Assembly: GCF_900129425.1 (NCBI RefSeq)
Contig: NZ_LT670817.1
Span: 6,882,001-6,946,000, forward strand
Direction: 5' to 3'
DNA length: 64,000 nt
Origin: Bradyrhizobium erythrophlei
GTDB lineage: Bacteria > Pseudomonadota > Alphaproteobacteria > Rhizobiales > Xanthobacteraceae
This document shows positions 45,208 to 54,990 of this stretch, piece by piece (positions within the stretch are counted from its first letter, which is position 1; every line of letters begins with the position of its first letter). The notes beneath the pieces were generated by a model. The model saw only the letters and a list, made by a program, of their open reading frames with translations. It did not search any database and was not told the DNA's origin. The translations under genes and the position numbers were made by a program.

Positions 45208-46643
45208 TCGGACAAGCCAGCATCAATCTGTCCGCCAATATCCTCTCCGCGGTGCTGGGGCTATTGAGCGTGTTCGTTTTCACGAGGCTGTTTTCGCCTC
45301 ATGACTACGGCATCTATCTGCTCGGCGTCGGCTTCGCGTCGGTTATCAGCGTTTTTCTCGCCGGTTGGTTCCGCAACCTTATCCTGAACGGACATGCCCG
45401 CAACGACGGCACCGACGTTCGTGGCGTAGTGATCTCGGGATACCTGATCTGCTGCCTCGCCGCGCCGATCGCTTACGGACTGGGACGCCTGGTCGGCCTC
45501 GACGCCTCGGCGGCATTGGCTGCCGTCGTGCTTTCGGTCGCGATCGGCCTGTATGAGCTGACCCAGGATCTGGTTCGCGCGCGGCTCATGGCGCTCACGG
45601 TCATGAAGGCCACGCTGGTTCGCGCCGCTTCGGTGCTTGGCCTTGGCGTTGTCATCGCCTTCCTCAGTCCGGCCGGATTCCTGCTGCTGCTGTCGTCGGC
45701 GCTGGCCTATGTAATTGCCGTTTTGGTTCAGTCGCGCGCCGCCTGGCGGGGAACGGTCGTCGCATTCGATGGTGCCGGTCTTGCGGCGGTGGCGAGGCAA
45801 GGCCTGCCCCTGACGCTGTCCCTGACGCTGCTCGCCGTTTCCAGCGTCACCGATCGGTTCATGATCGCCAACCTCGTTGGCGCCGCGGATGCCGGAAGGT
45901 ATGTCGCGGGGCTCGACCTGGTTCGGCAGACCCTGATGATGCCGGCGATGAGCGCGGCCGCGGCGTTCTTTCCGCTCGCCGTGCAAATTCACGCCAAACA
46001 GGGAAATGCGGCGCTCCGATCGCACCTCGCCGAATGCGTGGAACTGTTGCTGAGTATCACGCTGCCGGCCTGCCTGGGCTTTGCCGTCATTTCATCGCAC
46101 GTCGCCAATGTCGTTCTCGGTGCCGACTTCCGGGAGGTCGCCGCACAGGCCATGCCGATCGTGGCCATCGCCGTGATCTTCCAGGTCCTGACCCAGCAAT
46201 ACCTGCATGCCAGCTTTTTGCTGTCGGGACGTAATTCGCTCTATTTGATCAATACCGCCTCGATCATCGCGGCCAATGTGATCCTGTCCTACGTTCTCGT
46301 GAGCAGCCACGGCACCGCCGGCGCCGCATGGGCCCGGCTCGGCGCCGACGTCATTGGATTTGTCTGCGCCTTGATCCTCAGCCGCTGGGCGTTTCCCGTT
46401 CCAATGCCCCTTGGCCGGCTTGCGCTGACGCTGATCGCCGGACTGGTGATGGCGCTGGCGGTCGGAACGCTCGACAGAAGCCTGCATGTTTCGGATCTCA
46501 CCGCGTGTGTCATTCTCGTTTGCGTTGGATTGGCGAGCTACGTGGCGATGTGCTGGCTGCTCGACATCTCCCGGACCCGCCGGCGTCTGAAACTCGGTCT
46601 GGCGTTTTTCAGAACCAAGCTTGCCAGCATCAACATCGGATAA
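45201..46643 (+). CDS. Wzx-like polysaccharide flippase
   Basis: 480 residues with about 14 hydrophobic segments. Family features: LIGQASINLSANILSAVLGL at the N-terminus, ARQGLPLTLSLTLLAVSSVTDRFMIANLVG in the middle, and the two-fold repeat of the MOP/PST flippase superfamily. It moves the undecaprenyl-linked repeat unit across the inner membrane. The start overlaps the DUF6492 gene. Confidence 0.88.
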   Translation: MLIGQASINLSANILSAVLGLLSVFVFTRLFSPHDYGIYLLGVGFASVISVFLAGWFRNLILNGHARNDGTDVRGVVISGYLICCLAAPIAYGLGRLVGLDASAALAAVVLSVAIGLYELTQDLVRARLMALTVMKATLVRAASVLGLGVVIAFLSPAGFLLLLSSALAYVIAVLVQSRAAWRGTVVAFDGAGLAAVARQGLPLTLSLTLLAVSSVTDRFMIANLVGAADAGRYVAGLDLVRQTLMMPAMSAAAAFFPLAVQIHAKQGNAALRSHLAECVELLLSITLPACLGFAVISSHVANVVLGADFREVAAQAMPIVAIAVIFQVLTQQYLHASFLLSGRNSLYLINTASIIAANVILSYVLVSSHGTAGAAWARLGADVIGFVCALILSRWAFPVPMPLGRLALTLIAGLVMALAVGTLDRSLHVSDLTACVILVCVGLASYVAMCWLLDISRTRRRLKLGLAFFRTKLASINIG

Positions 46644-46649
46644 AAGCCC

Positions 46650-47483
46650 GTGAACAAAACAGTCACCATCGATCTCGCCCGCGCGGCTCTCGCCGATGTC
46701 ACCACCGATGCATCTGTGCCGGCCGGCGCATCGCCGCAGACGCCCGTGCATCCGCAGTCGCTGCTCGACCTGCCGCCCGGCGAGGCGCGCCAGAGCCTGC
46801 TCACCGTTCACAGCATTCTCGGCATCAAGCTGCCGCCGACCAGGCTTGCGATCTACGAAGCCGGCGGCGGCTCGACCAGCTTCCTGCCGCTCGACGTGCT
46901 GCGTCGCGCCCATGTCACGGTGGTCGATATCGACGAGGACCAGATCCGCAACAACGACTACGCGCACGAGACGATTCTTGGGGATGTCCAGACCTACCGG
47001 TTCGCGCCCGGCAGCTTCGACCTCGTGATCTGCTACAACGTGATCGAACATCTTGCCGATGTCGAAGCGGCGCTATCGGGCTTCTGCGAATCGCTGAAAC
47101 AAGGCGGCCTGATCCTGATCGGCGCGCCGAATCCAAAATCACTGTCCGGTGTCGTCACCAAGTACTCCCCACACTGGTTTCATGTCTGGTTCTACCGCTA
47201 TGTGCGCGGCGACAAGAACGCCGGTCAGCCCGGCCAGGCGCCATTCCCGACCTTCTTCCACCCGCTGGTCACGCTTTCGAATCTCGAAGCCTTCGCGAGC
47301 GCCCACGGCCTGCAGGTCATCTACCGCAAAGAATATGAGAGCCCGCGCTATCCGGAGATGCGGGCGCGCAAGCCGGCGTTCGCCGCGCTGCTCGATGCCG
47401 TTGCCGTGGTCATGAACCTTCTTCTGCCGGGGAAGGCCGACGTGCGGCACGGCGATTATCACGTGATCTTGCGAAAGCGCTGA
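46650..47483 (+). CDS. Class I SAM-dependent methyltransferase
   Basis: 277 residues from GTG 46650. Rossmann motif I is YEAGGGSTSFLPLDV with the acidic TVVDIDE strand; motif IV FDLVICYNVIEHLADVEAAL; post-motif LIGAPNPKSLSG. Typical of methyltransferases acting on sugars or lipid-linked precursors in polysaccharide loci. It follows the flippase by six bases and precedes the deacetylase by three. Confidence 0.85.
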   Translation: MNKTVTIDLARAALADVTTDASVPAGASPQTPVHPQSLLDLPPGEARQSLLTVHSILGIKLPPTRLAIYEAGGGSTSFLPLDVLRRAHVTVVDIDEDQIRNNDYAHETILGDVQTYRFAPGSFDLVICYNVIEHLADVEAALSGFCESLKQGGLILIGAPNPKSLSGVVTKYSPHWFHVWFYRYVRGDKNAGQPGQAPFPTFFHPLVTLSNLEAFASAHGLQVIYRKEYESPRYPEMRARKPAFAALLDAVAVVMNLLLPGKADVRHGDYHVILRKR

Positions 47484-47486
47484 ACC

Positions 47487-48242
47487 ATGAACGCGAGGTG
47501 GTCCACAGCCAAAATGAGAGTCAGCCATCGACTGGCGATGCATGTGCCGGTCGAACGCTGCCGGCTGAACAACGCAACCCCGATGGTCAGCTTCACATTC
47601 GACGACATTCCGAAGAGCGCCGCGACGACCGGCGCCGCGATTCTCGAGGACCATGGAGCACGCGGAACGTTCTATGTTTCCGGCGGGCTGGTCGGCACCA
47701 CAGAATCGCCCGACTGGGCAGCCGTCGATGCCGAGGATGTCGTCGCCCTGCACCGCAGCGGCCACGAAATCGGCTGTCACACCTATTCCCATCGGAGGAC
47801 CTGCGATCTCGACAGGGTGTCGCTGGCGGGGGAGATCGAGCAAAATCGCCGATACTTCCAGTCGCTCGAACCGTCGATCGAGCTTTCGAATTTTGCCTAT
47901 CCTTTCGGTTACGGCTCATTCGCGCACAAGCGCCGGCTCAAAACCGCCTTCCAGTCCTGCCGCAGCATCGTGCCGGGCGTAAACAGCGGCACCGTGGACC
48001 CGCAATTCCTTCGCGCGGTGCCCCTGATCGACCGGCACATCGACGGCGACGGGATCGAGCGCGCGTTCGACCAGGCGCAAATCACTAACGGATGGTTAAT
48101 TTTCTATAGCCACGACGTCGTCGAGCAACCCAGCCGATACGGCTGTTCGCCGGCGCTCATGAACCACGCGCTCAAGGCGGCATCGCGCCGGCAAATCCCG
48201 GTTTTGACCATGGCGGAGGCGTTGCTATGCGCAGCCGCTTAA
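47487..48242 (+). CDS. Polysaccharide deacetylase (CE4-like)
   Basis: 251 residues. NodB-type fold: VSFTFDDIPKS gives the Asp-Asp motif, HEIGCHTYSH the His pair that binds metal, and FAYPFGYG the third block. No signal peptide is obvious, so it may act on the cytoplasmic lipid-linked unit. It would remove N-acetyl groups from an amino sugar, giving a partly cationic polymer. Start fixed by closeness to the methyltransferase stop; an internal Met at residue 10 is possible. Confidence 0.85.
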   Translation: MNARWSTAKMRVSHRLAMHVPVERCRLNNATPMVSFTFDDIPKSAATTGAAILEDHGARGTFYVSGGLVGTTESPDWAAVDAEDVVALHRSGHEIGCHTYSHRRTCDLDRVSLAGEIEQNRRYFQSLEPSIELSNFAYPFGYGSFAHKRRLKTAFQSCRSIVPGVNSGTVDPQFLRAVPLIDRHIDGDGIERAFDQAQITNGWLIFYSHDVVEQPSRYGCSPALMNHALKAASRRQIPVLTMAEALLCAAA

Positions 48243-48398
48243 ACGCTTTTTTCGTCATTTCGGTGAATAGTCCCTCACTGAGTATGGTTAATTTTCCCTG
48301 TTGCGTTTGTTCCGCGCCGGCCCCCTTGGCGCGCGGCGTAACCCGAAGAGTAACCCCTCAGCCGGTGCGTGCGGCAGTTCGAACGGAAGCTGGGGCCC

Positions 48399-50678
48399 AT
48401 GCTTGTCTATGATCAACCGATAAACCAGGCCACGCCGGACGATCGGCCGGCACCGCCGCGAATGTCGGCGGGCTTCAGCGTGCTGCAGCTGACCGGTTTG
48501 CTGTGGCAGCGAAAGATCGCGATCGCGATGGCTGGGCTGATTTGCGCCTGCATCGCCGTCATGATCGGCAAAAGTCTCTCGCCAAAATATTCGGCGACCG
48601 CCCAGCTTTACGTCGATCCCCGCGAATTGCAGCTGGTCGATCGCGAACTCACCCCTCGCTCCCAGGATATTTCCGGTCTGGCGATGGTGGTCGAAAGCCA
48701 GGCGCGCCTGATTACTTCGAACAACGTGCTGTTGCAGGTCATCAAGGACACCAATCTCGACAAGGATCCGGAGTTCGGCGGCGAATCCAGGGGCATCTTT
48801 GCATCGCTGCTCGGACTGTTCGGGATCGAGAGCCGGTCCGCCGCCGACGTCAACCTCGGCCAGATGGCGGCGCTGGACGCCTTGAGCCGCCACATCAATG
48901 TGAAGAAGCCCGACCGCACCTTCATCGTCGACATCGACGTCTGGTCGCGCGACCCGGCCAAGGCCGCGATGCTCGCCAACGCGCTCTCCCGGGCCTATCT
49001 GGCGGAATCGAAGAAGTCGCAGGCCACCGCCGCGCGGCGGGCGACGACCGATCTCTCGGGCCGTCTCAAGGAATTGCAGGAACGGCTTCGCAACGCCGAG
49101 AACGCGCTTGCGGTCTACAAGGCGCAGAATAATTTCGTCGGCACCCAGGACACGCTGATCAGCGACCAGCAGCTTTCGGCGAGCAACCAGCGCCTCGCCG
49201 CGGCCCGGGCGCTGACGCTCGACGCCCAGGCCAAATACGACCAGATCGAAGCCAGCCGCCGTGCCTCGACCGATGCCGGCGCCATTCCCGAGGCGCTGCA
49301 GTCTCCGACCATCGCCAATCTGCGCGCGCAATATGCCGAGGCTCGCAAGCGTTATGCGGAGATGACGAGCGAATTGGGGCCGCTGCATCCGGCGCTGCGC
49401 CAGATCGAGAAACAGGTCGAAGACCTGCGCCACACCGTCAATGAAGAAGTCGAGCGCTTCGCGCAGTCGGCAAAGAACGACCTCACTCGTGCCCGCGATT
49501 ATGAAGCCTCCCTCAACAAGGCACTGGAGGCGCAAAAGCGCCAGAGCGTCCAGCTCAGCCAGGCTTCGGTCAGGCTTCGCGAACTCGAACGCGACGTCGA
49601 GGCCAGCCGCGACGTCTATCAATCCTTCCTGAAGCGCTCGCGCGAAACCGAGGAGCAGGAAAGCCTCAACACCTCGAGTGCGCGCGTGATCGGCGAAGCC
49701 ACCGTGCCGCAGCGGCGCATCTTCCCGCCGGCCATGAGCCTGCTGGCGATGATCGGCTTCGCACTCGGCGCGCTCGGTGCGGCGGCGTGGACTGTCGCCG
49801 CCGACCGGCTGTCCCCTGACACCAGCGAACCGCAGCCGGCAGCTGCCGAGAAAAATTCATCGGCGCCGCCGTCGAAGCCGCTGCAAGTCAATCAATCCCG
49901 GGTGCAGCCAACGATCGCCGCGATCGAAAAGCCGCTGATCGCACGCTTGCAGGAGTCCGACGTGATGCGGACGCTGAGCGGAATCCTGACAACCGGCGGA
50001 ATTCCCGACCTGACGCGATTGGGCTGGCCGACGCTGCGCCCGGGCTTCCCGCTAACCACTTTCCTCAACAGCATGCGCGAGCTGCGCGCAACCGTGGCGA
50101 AGTGTTCGCCCGCCGCCGCGACACCGGTGATGGCCGTGATCGGCACCGGTGCCGACGAAGACCGCAGCATTGCTGCGCTCAATGTCGCGCTGGCGGCGGC
50201 ACGCGACGGCGCCAAGGTGCTGATGATCGACGCCGATCACGTCACCCATGCTGTTTCGAACAAGATCAATGGACTCGGCAAAAGCGAGACCAGCCGCCTC
50301 GGCTGGCTCAGCATCGGCGCCACACTTTCCCGTGCGATCCGGACCGCGAACGGAATCTCGATCCTGCCTGTCGTCAAGGGATCCGACGCCACCGTGAGCG
50401 CCGCGATCCGCAAGGCGATCGCCCAGGCGCGCTCCGCCGGCGGCTACGATCTCGTGATCCTCGACGGGCCGGCGATGCCCTGGAGCGCGGCCGATCGCAA
50501 GCTGCTCGATATCGCCGACGGCCTCGTCGCGGTTCTGCCGGTGAGCCTCGACATCAACGACTGCATGGAAGACATCATCGCAGCCCTCGGCGGCGCGGAG
50601 CGCAAGCTCGCCGGTGTCATCCTCTGCGAACTGCAAAGCGTAACCGTCGGCCGTCAACGAGACAAACAATATGCTTGA
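48399..50678 (+). CDS. ExoP/Wzc-like polysaccharide co-polymerase with degenerate P-loop
   Basis: 759 residues from ATG 48399 (a GTG at 48369 adds ten). Wzz domain with TM1 at about 38-57, periplasmic coiled coils (LKELQERLRNAENALAVYKAQ; LGPLHPALRQIEKQVEDL) and TM2 at 444-466. The cytoplasmic part keeps the Walker A' strand LMIDADHVTH (Asp611) and Walker B YDLVILDGPA, but the Walker A position reads IGTGADEDRS (581-590), with no GK[ST]. There is no tyrosine cluster at the C-terminus. It should control chain length and export while lacking normal BY-kinase catalysis. Confidence 0.88.
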   Translation: MLVYDQPINQATPDDRPAPPRMSAGFSVLQLTGLLWQRKIAIAMAGLICACIAVMIGKSLSPKYSATAQLYVDPRELQLVDRELTPRSQDISGLAMVVESQARLITSNNVLLQVIKDTNLDKDPEFGGESRGIFASLLGLFGIESRSAADVNLGQMAALDALSRHINVKKPDRTFIVDIDVWSRDPAKAAMLANALSRAYLAESKKSQATAARRATTDLSGRLKELQERLRNAENALAVYKAQNNFVGTQDTLISDQQLSASNQRLAAARALTLDAQAKYDQIEASRRASTDAGAIPEALQSPTIANLRAQYAEARKRYAEMTSELGPLHPALRQIEKQVEDLRHTVNEEVERFAQSAKNDLTRARDYEASLNKALEAQKRQSVQLSQASVRLRELERDVEASRDVYQSFLKRSRETEEQESLNTSSARVIGEATVPQRRIFPPAMSLLAMIGFALGALGAAAWTVAADRLSPDTSEPQPAAAEKNSSAPPSKPLQVNQSRVQPTIAAIEKPLIARLQESDVMRTLSGILTTGGIPDLTRLGWPTLRPGFPLTTFLNSMRELRATVAKCSPAAATPVMAVIGTGADEDRSIAALNVALAAARDGAKVLMIDADHVTHAVSNKINGLGKSETSRLGWLSIGATLSRAIRTANGISILPVVKGSDATVSAAIRKAIAQARSAGGYDLVILDGPAMPWSAADRKLLDIADGLVAVLPVSLDINDCMEDIIAALGGAERKLAGVILCELQSVTVGRQRDKQYA

Positions 50679-51495
50679 GCGCCGCACAAATCCCGTAGGA
50701 AGAGCGGCCACGGCGGGCGTGCCCAGAATCTCGCTGGGCGGGATGCGGGTCGCCGTGCTCGATATCGAGCAGACCGCCAATTTCATGATCGACATGGTTT
50801 TCCCGGAACGCCGGCTCCGCCGTCCGCTGTACCTGACTTCCGCCAACGGCGAAGTGCTGGCGCGCTGTTCGACCGAACCGATGACCGGGCGGCTGTTCCG
50901 GGCGGCCGATCTGATCAATGCCGACGGACAGCCGCTCGTCACGGTGTCGCGGCTGAAATCAAAGACGCCGCTGCCGGAACGCGTCGCGACCACCGACCTG
51001 TTTCACGTCGTAGCCCGAAAAGCGCAAGCGGCGCGACTGACCTTCTATATGTTCGGCGCCGATGAAGACGAAAATGCCGCCGCCGTCGCCAATGTCGGGA
51101 AAATGTATCCCGATCTGCAGATCGTCGGGCGTTCGCACGGCTACCTGAAGGGCGACGCCCTGCGCGACAAGGTCGACGAGATCAACGCGCTGGCGCCGGA
51201 CTATCTGTGGGTGGCGCTCGGCGTCCCCTACGAGCAGGCCTTTGTCGAGGAATTCACGCCCCGCCTGTCCAATGTCGGCGTCATCAAGACATCGGGCGGA
51301 TTGTTCAACTTCCTGTCGGGAAGCCGCGCACGCGCGCCACAATGGATGCAGGAACTTGGGCTCGAATGGGCGTGGCGGATCTGGCTGGAGCCGCGCCGGC
51401 TGTTCTGGCGCTATCTCACCACCAATCCCCGCGCGCTCTATCTGCTGTTCAACAAGAGCCGATCCTCAAGCACCGATCGAACACCGCGAGACTAA
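50671..51495 (+). CDS. WecG/TagA/CpsF-family glycosyltransferase
   Basis: 274 residues. GT26 family features: TSANGEVLARC, FYMFGADEDENAAAVANV, GRSHGYLKGDALRDKVDEINALAPDYLWVALGVPYEQ and the membrane-binding tail WAWRIWLEPRRLFWRYLTTNPR. Such enzymes add a sugar to a lipid-linked acceptor, using basic C-terminal residues to reach the membrane. Overlaps the co-polymerase gene by eight bases. Confidence 0.92.
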   Translation: MLERRTNPVGRAATAGVPRISLGGMRVAVLDIEQTANFMIDMVFPERRLRRPLYLTSANGEVLARCSTEPMTGRLFRAADLINADGQPLVTVSRLKSKTPLPERVATTDLFHVVARKAQAARLTFYMFGADEDENAAAVANVGKMYPDLQIVGRSHGYLKGDALRDKVDEINALAPDYLWVALGVPYEQAFVEEFTPRLSNVGVIKTSGGLFNFLSGSRARAPQWMQELGLEWAWRIWLEPRRLFWRYLTTNPRALYLLFNKSRSSSTDRTPRD

Positions 51496-51496
51496 T

Positions 51497-52549
51497 ATGA
51501 ACGATCGTCCGGCGATTCTGGTTACCGGCGGCGCGGGCTATATCGGCTCACACTGCTGCAGGGCGCTGATCGCGGCCGGTTATCACCCGGTCGCTTACGA
51601 TAATCTGTCGACCGGCCATCGCGGCTTCGTCACCGGTTCGCTGGTTGTCGGCGACGTCCGGGACGAGACTGCGCTCGCTGAGACCTTCGCGCAGCACAAC
51701 ATCGTCGCGGTCATGCACTTCGCGGCCTCGAGCCTGGTCGGCGAGTCCGTCGCCGATCCGCAGAAATATTACTGGAACAATGTCGTCGGCACGCTGTCGC
51801 TGCTCAAGGGGATGCGCGAGGCCGGGTGCAATCGCCTGGTGTTTTCCTCTACCGGCGCGGTCTATGGCAACGCCGACAGCAGCGCCCTGCCCGAGAGCTA
51901 TGCTTGCGCGCCGATCAACCCTTACGGCACCTCGAAATGGATTATCGAGCGCATCCTCGCCGATTATCGCATTGCCTACGGGCTGGGATCGTTCTGCCTG
52001 CGCTATTTCAACGCCAGCGGCGCCGACGCCTCCGGCGGCATCGGCGAACTCCGCGACAACGAAACTCATCTCATTCCCCGCGCCATGATGGCGCTGCAGG
52101 GCCATGTCGGGGATTTCGCGGTGTTCGGCACCGATTACGACACCCCCGACGGCACCGCGATCCGCGATTACATCCATGTCAGCGATCTGGCGGCGGCGCA
52201 CGTGCTTGCGCTGCGATTGCTGATGCAGGGGCATTCCGGCGGCGCCTTCAATCTCGGCACCGGCACCGGCTTTTCGGTGCGCGAGATCCTCGCGGCGATC
52301 GCGGCCGAGACCGGCCGCGAGGTACCCCATGTCGTCATGCCGCGGCGACCGGGCGATCCGGCCTACCTGGTCGCCGACCCGACCGCAGCGCGCGAGACCC
52401 TGAAGTTTCGCCCCGTCCATTCGGATCTTGCCACCATCATCCGGACCGCATGGGCATGGCACCGGACGGCCCATCCGCTGAAGACGGGGGAGACTCCTTG
52501 CAGCGAAGCAGGCCTTTCTCCGGCTGCAGCGGCTCGATCGCGCACCTAA
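51497..52549 (+). CDS. galE: UDP-glucose 4-epimerase
   Basis: 350 residues from ATG 51497, one base after the WecG stop. Extended SDR with the NAD-binding GGAGYIGSH, the substrate-site SSTGAVYG and the catalytic YxxxK in NPYGTSK, plus RYFNASGAD and GDGT-like TPDGTAIRDYIHV. It interconverts UDP-glucose and UDP-galactose, supplying galactose for the exopolysaccharide. The last ~20 residues after GET look additional to the family. Confidence 0.93.
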   Translation: MNDRPAILVTGGAGYIGSHCCRALIAAGYHPVAYDNLSTGHRGFVTGSLVVGDVRDETALAETFAQHNIVAVMHFAASSLVGESVADPQKYYWNNVVGTLSLLKGMREAGCNRLVFSSTGAVYGNADSSALPESYACAPINPYGTSKWIIERILADYRIAYGLGSFCLRYFNASGADASGGIGELRDNETHLIPRAMMALQGHVGDFAVFGTDYDTPDGTAIRDYIHVSDLAAAHVLALRLLMQGHSGGAFNLGTGTGFSVREILAAIAAETGREVPHVVMPRRPGDPAYLVADPTAARETLKFRPVHSDLATIIRTAWAWHRTAHPLKTGETPCSEAGLSPAAAARSRT

Positions 52550-52702
52550 CACCCTTTCCATGCTGCACTAGCGTTGTGTGCGGTCTCGGCTGTCATGCAC
52601 ACGCACGGCTTGCACGGCGAGAATGAGACCGGCTAGCATCAGTGCAACAACCAAGGGATGAGCTCGCGGCGTTTCGGCTCACCGAATTCAAACGGAGGAA
52701 AC

Positions 52703-53170
52703 ATGAAGGCCACCAACCGGTTTTGGCGCTACCTCGCAATCCCGATCTCTCTGGCCGGCATGTTGAGCATCAGCTCCGCGGCCGAACTCAACCCCGCCGC
52801 CGTCATCTACAAGCTGCCGGACCAGATTCCGTGGGGTCCGGTCGATGCCCGCGGCGGGCAAAGCGCCGTCGTTGTCGGCGATCCGACCAAACCGGGGTTT
52901 TACGCCGTCTATACCAAATGGACCAAGGGCAACCATTTCAGCCGGCCGCACTTTCATCCCAATGACCGCTACATCGTCGTGCTGCAGGGTACCTGGTGGG
53001 TAGGCTCCGGCCCCAAATTCGATCCGGCCAACACTACCCCGATGCCTGCCGGAAGCTTTGTCACGCATTTCGGCAAACAGGTGCACTGGGACGGCGCCAA
53101 GGACGAGGACGCCGTTCTTTTGATCATGGGTGAAGGTCCGGCGACTTCAACCGCGGCGGAAGAGAAATAA
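52703..53170 (+). CDS. Secreted cupin-domain protein
   Basis: 155 residues from ATG 52703 with GGAGGAAAC upstream. A signal peptide ends near SSAA. The single cupin has HFSRPHFHPNDRYIVVLQGTWWVGSG (three His, the metal-binding first motif) and FVTHFGKQVHWDGAKDEDAVLLI. Resembles the DUF4437-like secreted cupins. Function unknown. It follows the exopolysaccharide locus but has its own ribosome binding site and probably its own promoter. Confidence 0.8.
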   Translation: MKATNRFWRYLAIPISLAGMLSISSAAELNPAAVIYKLPDQIPWGPVDARGGQSAVVVGDPTKPGFYAVYTKWTKGNHFSRPHFHPNDRYIVVLQGTWWVGSGPKFDPANTTPMPAGSFVTHFGKQVHWDGAKDEDAVLLIMGEGPATSTAAEEK

Positions 53171-53184
53171 AGAGATAACTACCT

Positions 53185-53275
53185 CATCTTGAGGAGCCGC
53201 GCGAAGCGCGGCCTCTCGAAGGATGGGACCAGCTCATGGTTCGAGACGCGCGAAGACGCTCCTCTCCATGAGGGA
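53185..53275. repeat. Palindromic dispersed repeat between cupin and MFS genes
   Basis: Contains cctcatcttgaggag, a stem gccgcgc-gaa-gcgcggc (53196-53212) and a second inverted ctcatggttcgagacgcgcg unit ending ccatgaggg. This matches the common ctcatggt...ccatgag palindrome I recall from Bradyrhizobium intergenic regions. Confidence 0.6.
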
Positions 53276-53390
53276 CATCTTGCATTGGTTGCTCATCAAC
53301 CCGGAGCGCCGCGGCAATGTGGGGGCAAGCGCGGTGCACAGCACCTCCACCCGCTATGCGCTGACTTAGCCGCGCTCGACCGAGGCTCAC

Positions 53391-54932
53391 ATGGTTGGTT
53401 CAATACAGGCGCCCTGCGACGCCAATATCATCCGGGCCACGCCGGCCTTTCCCGTTGCACTGACACAGAAGCGCAAGCGCCTGACCTTGGCGGCAACGAT
53501 CCTCGGATCGAGCATGGCATTTATCGATGGCTCGGTGGTGAACATCGCCCTCCCCGCCATCCAGCAGGCGCTGCATGCGGACGCGGCGTCGACGCAGTGG
53601 ATTGTCAACGGCTATCTGCTGCTGCTCGGCGCCCTGGTGTTGGTCGGGGGTTCGGCCGCCGATCTCTATGGACGCCGGCGGATCTTTCTTGTGGGCGTCG
53701 GGCTGTTTACGGCCGCCTCGATCGCCTGCGCGCTCTCGCCGGACATTACCGTGCTCGTCGTCAGCCGCGCGGTTCAAGGTGTCGGCGCCGCACTGCTGAC
53801 GCCGGCCAGTCTGGCGATGCTGGGGGCGACTTTCGACGAACACGAGCGCAGCCACGCGATTGGGATATGGGCGGGTGCCGGCGCGCTGACGATGGCGGCC
53901 GGTCCGCTACTCGGCGGCTGGCTCGTCGATCAGGTGTCGTGGCGGGCGATCTTCCTGCTCAATGTGCCGCTGGCTGTGGCCGCGGCCGGACTTGCGGCCG
54001 GTTTTGCCTGCGAAAGCCGCGACCCCGAGGCAAAGTCGCTCGACTTGAGCGGCGCGGTCACGATCGCCATCGGACTCGCGGCCCTCACCCGGGGGCTGGG
54101 CGCCATTCCCGCGTCGGGATTTCATGACAAAACCGTGCTCGGCGCACTCGGAGTGGGAGTTGCATTCCTTGCAGCGTTCGTTGCGATCGAGGCCCGATCT
54201 GGTGAGCGGGCGATGATGCCATTGTCGTTCTACAGGTCGCGCAATTTTTCGGGAACCAACACGCTCACGCTGCTGCTGTACTTCGCGTTTGGCGGCGCAC
54301 TGTATTATCTGCCATTCGGCCTGATCCGGCTCGGCGGTTATTCCGCGACCGAGGCCGGCGCGGCGCTTTTGCCTTTGGCTCTGATCCTGGGTTTCGGGGC
54401 CTCCTTCGCGGGCAGGTTTGCCGACCGTTTCGGGCCGCGGCTGCCGCTCACCATCGGGCCCATCATCCTGGCCGGCGGACTGGCGATGCTCGCCTTTGTC
54501 GATCTCAGGGAATCGTACTGGATCGGCGTGTTTCCGGCGATCTGCGTGATGGCCGTCGGCATGACCATGACGGTTCCACCGTTGACGTCGACGGTGATGG
54601 CGTCTGTCGGCGAGGCTCGCGCCGGCATCGCGTCCGGTGTCAACAACGCGATCGCCCGGGTGGCTGGCCTGCTTGCGGTCGCAGCGTTTGGCGCGGTGCT
54701 GTTCGCCAGCTTTTCACAGCATCTTGTCGGGCTGCCGCCCGCACGCGCCAATGAGGCATTGAATATGGTTCTGGCGGGACAGGCCGGCGTCGCTGAGGGC
54801 GTCAGGGTTGCATTCGACCGCGCATTGCAGACGGTAATGATGGTGGCAGCGTTCTGCGCGATGCTCGGCGGCATCGCGGGCGCGCTATCGATCCGGCCAA
54901 TCAGCCCGGAATCGGCGCGCTCAAACACGTGA
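53391..54932 (+). CDS. MFS transporter, DHA2/EmrB-QacA type
   Basis: 513 residues with about 14 membrane segments. Family signatures: motif A variant GSAADLYGRRRIF after TM2, motif C-like GAGALTMAAGPLLGGWLVDQVSWRAIFLLNVP after TM5, and the TM1 motif FIDGSVVNIALPAI. Proton-driven export of hydrophobic compounds or drugs is expected; substrate unknown. No adjacent regulator or membrane-fusion gene. Confidence 0.9.
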   Translation: MVGSIQAPCDANIIRATPAFPVALTQKRKRLTLAATILGSSMAFIDGSVVNIALPAIQQALHADAASTQWIVNGYLLLLGALVLVGGSAADLYGRRRIFLVGVGLFTAASIACALSPDITVLVVSRAVQGVGAALLTPASLAMLGATFDEHERSHAIGIWAGAGALTMAAGPLLGGWLVDQVSWRAIFLLNVPLAVAAAGLAAGFACESRDPEAKSLDLSGAVTIAIGLAALTRGLGAIPASGFHDKTVLGALGVGVAFLAAFVAIEARSGERAMMPLSFYRSRNFSGTNTLTLLLYFAFGGALYYLPFGLIRLGGYSATEAGAALLPLALILGFGASFAGRFADRFGPRLPLTIGPIILAGGLAMLAFVDLRESYWIGVFPAICVMAVGMTMTVPPLTSTVMASVGEARAGIASGVNNAIARVAGLLAVAAFGAVLFASFSQHLVGLPPARANEALNMVLAGQAGVAEGVRVAFDRALQTVMMVAAFCAMLGGIAGALSIRPISPESARSNT

Positions 54933-54990
54933 CGCAACTTATCCGTCGATGGCGCGTTTCTTTTTCCCATCTGTTTACGGGAGTACGGAC

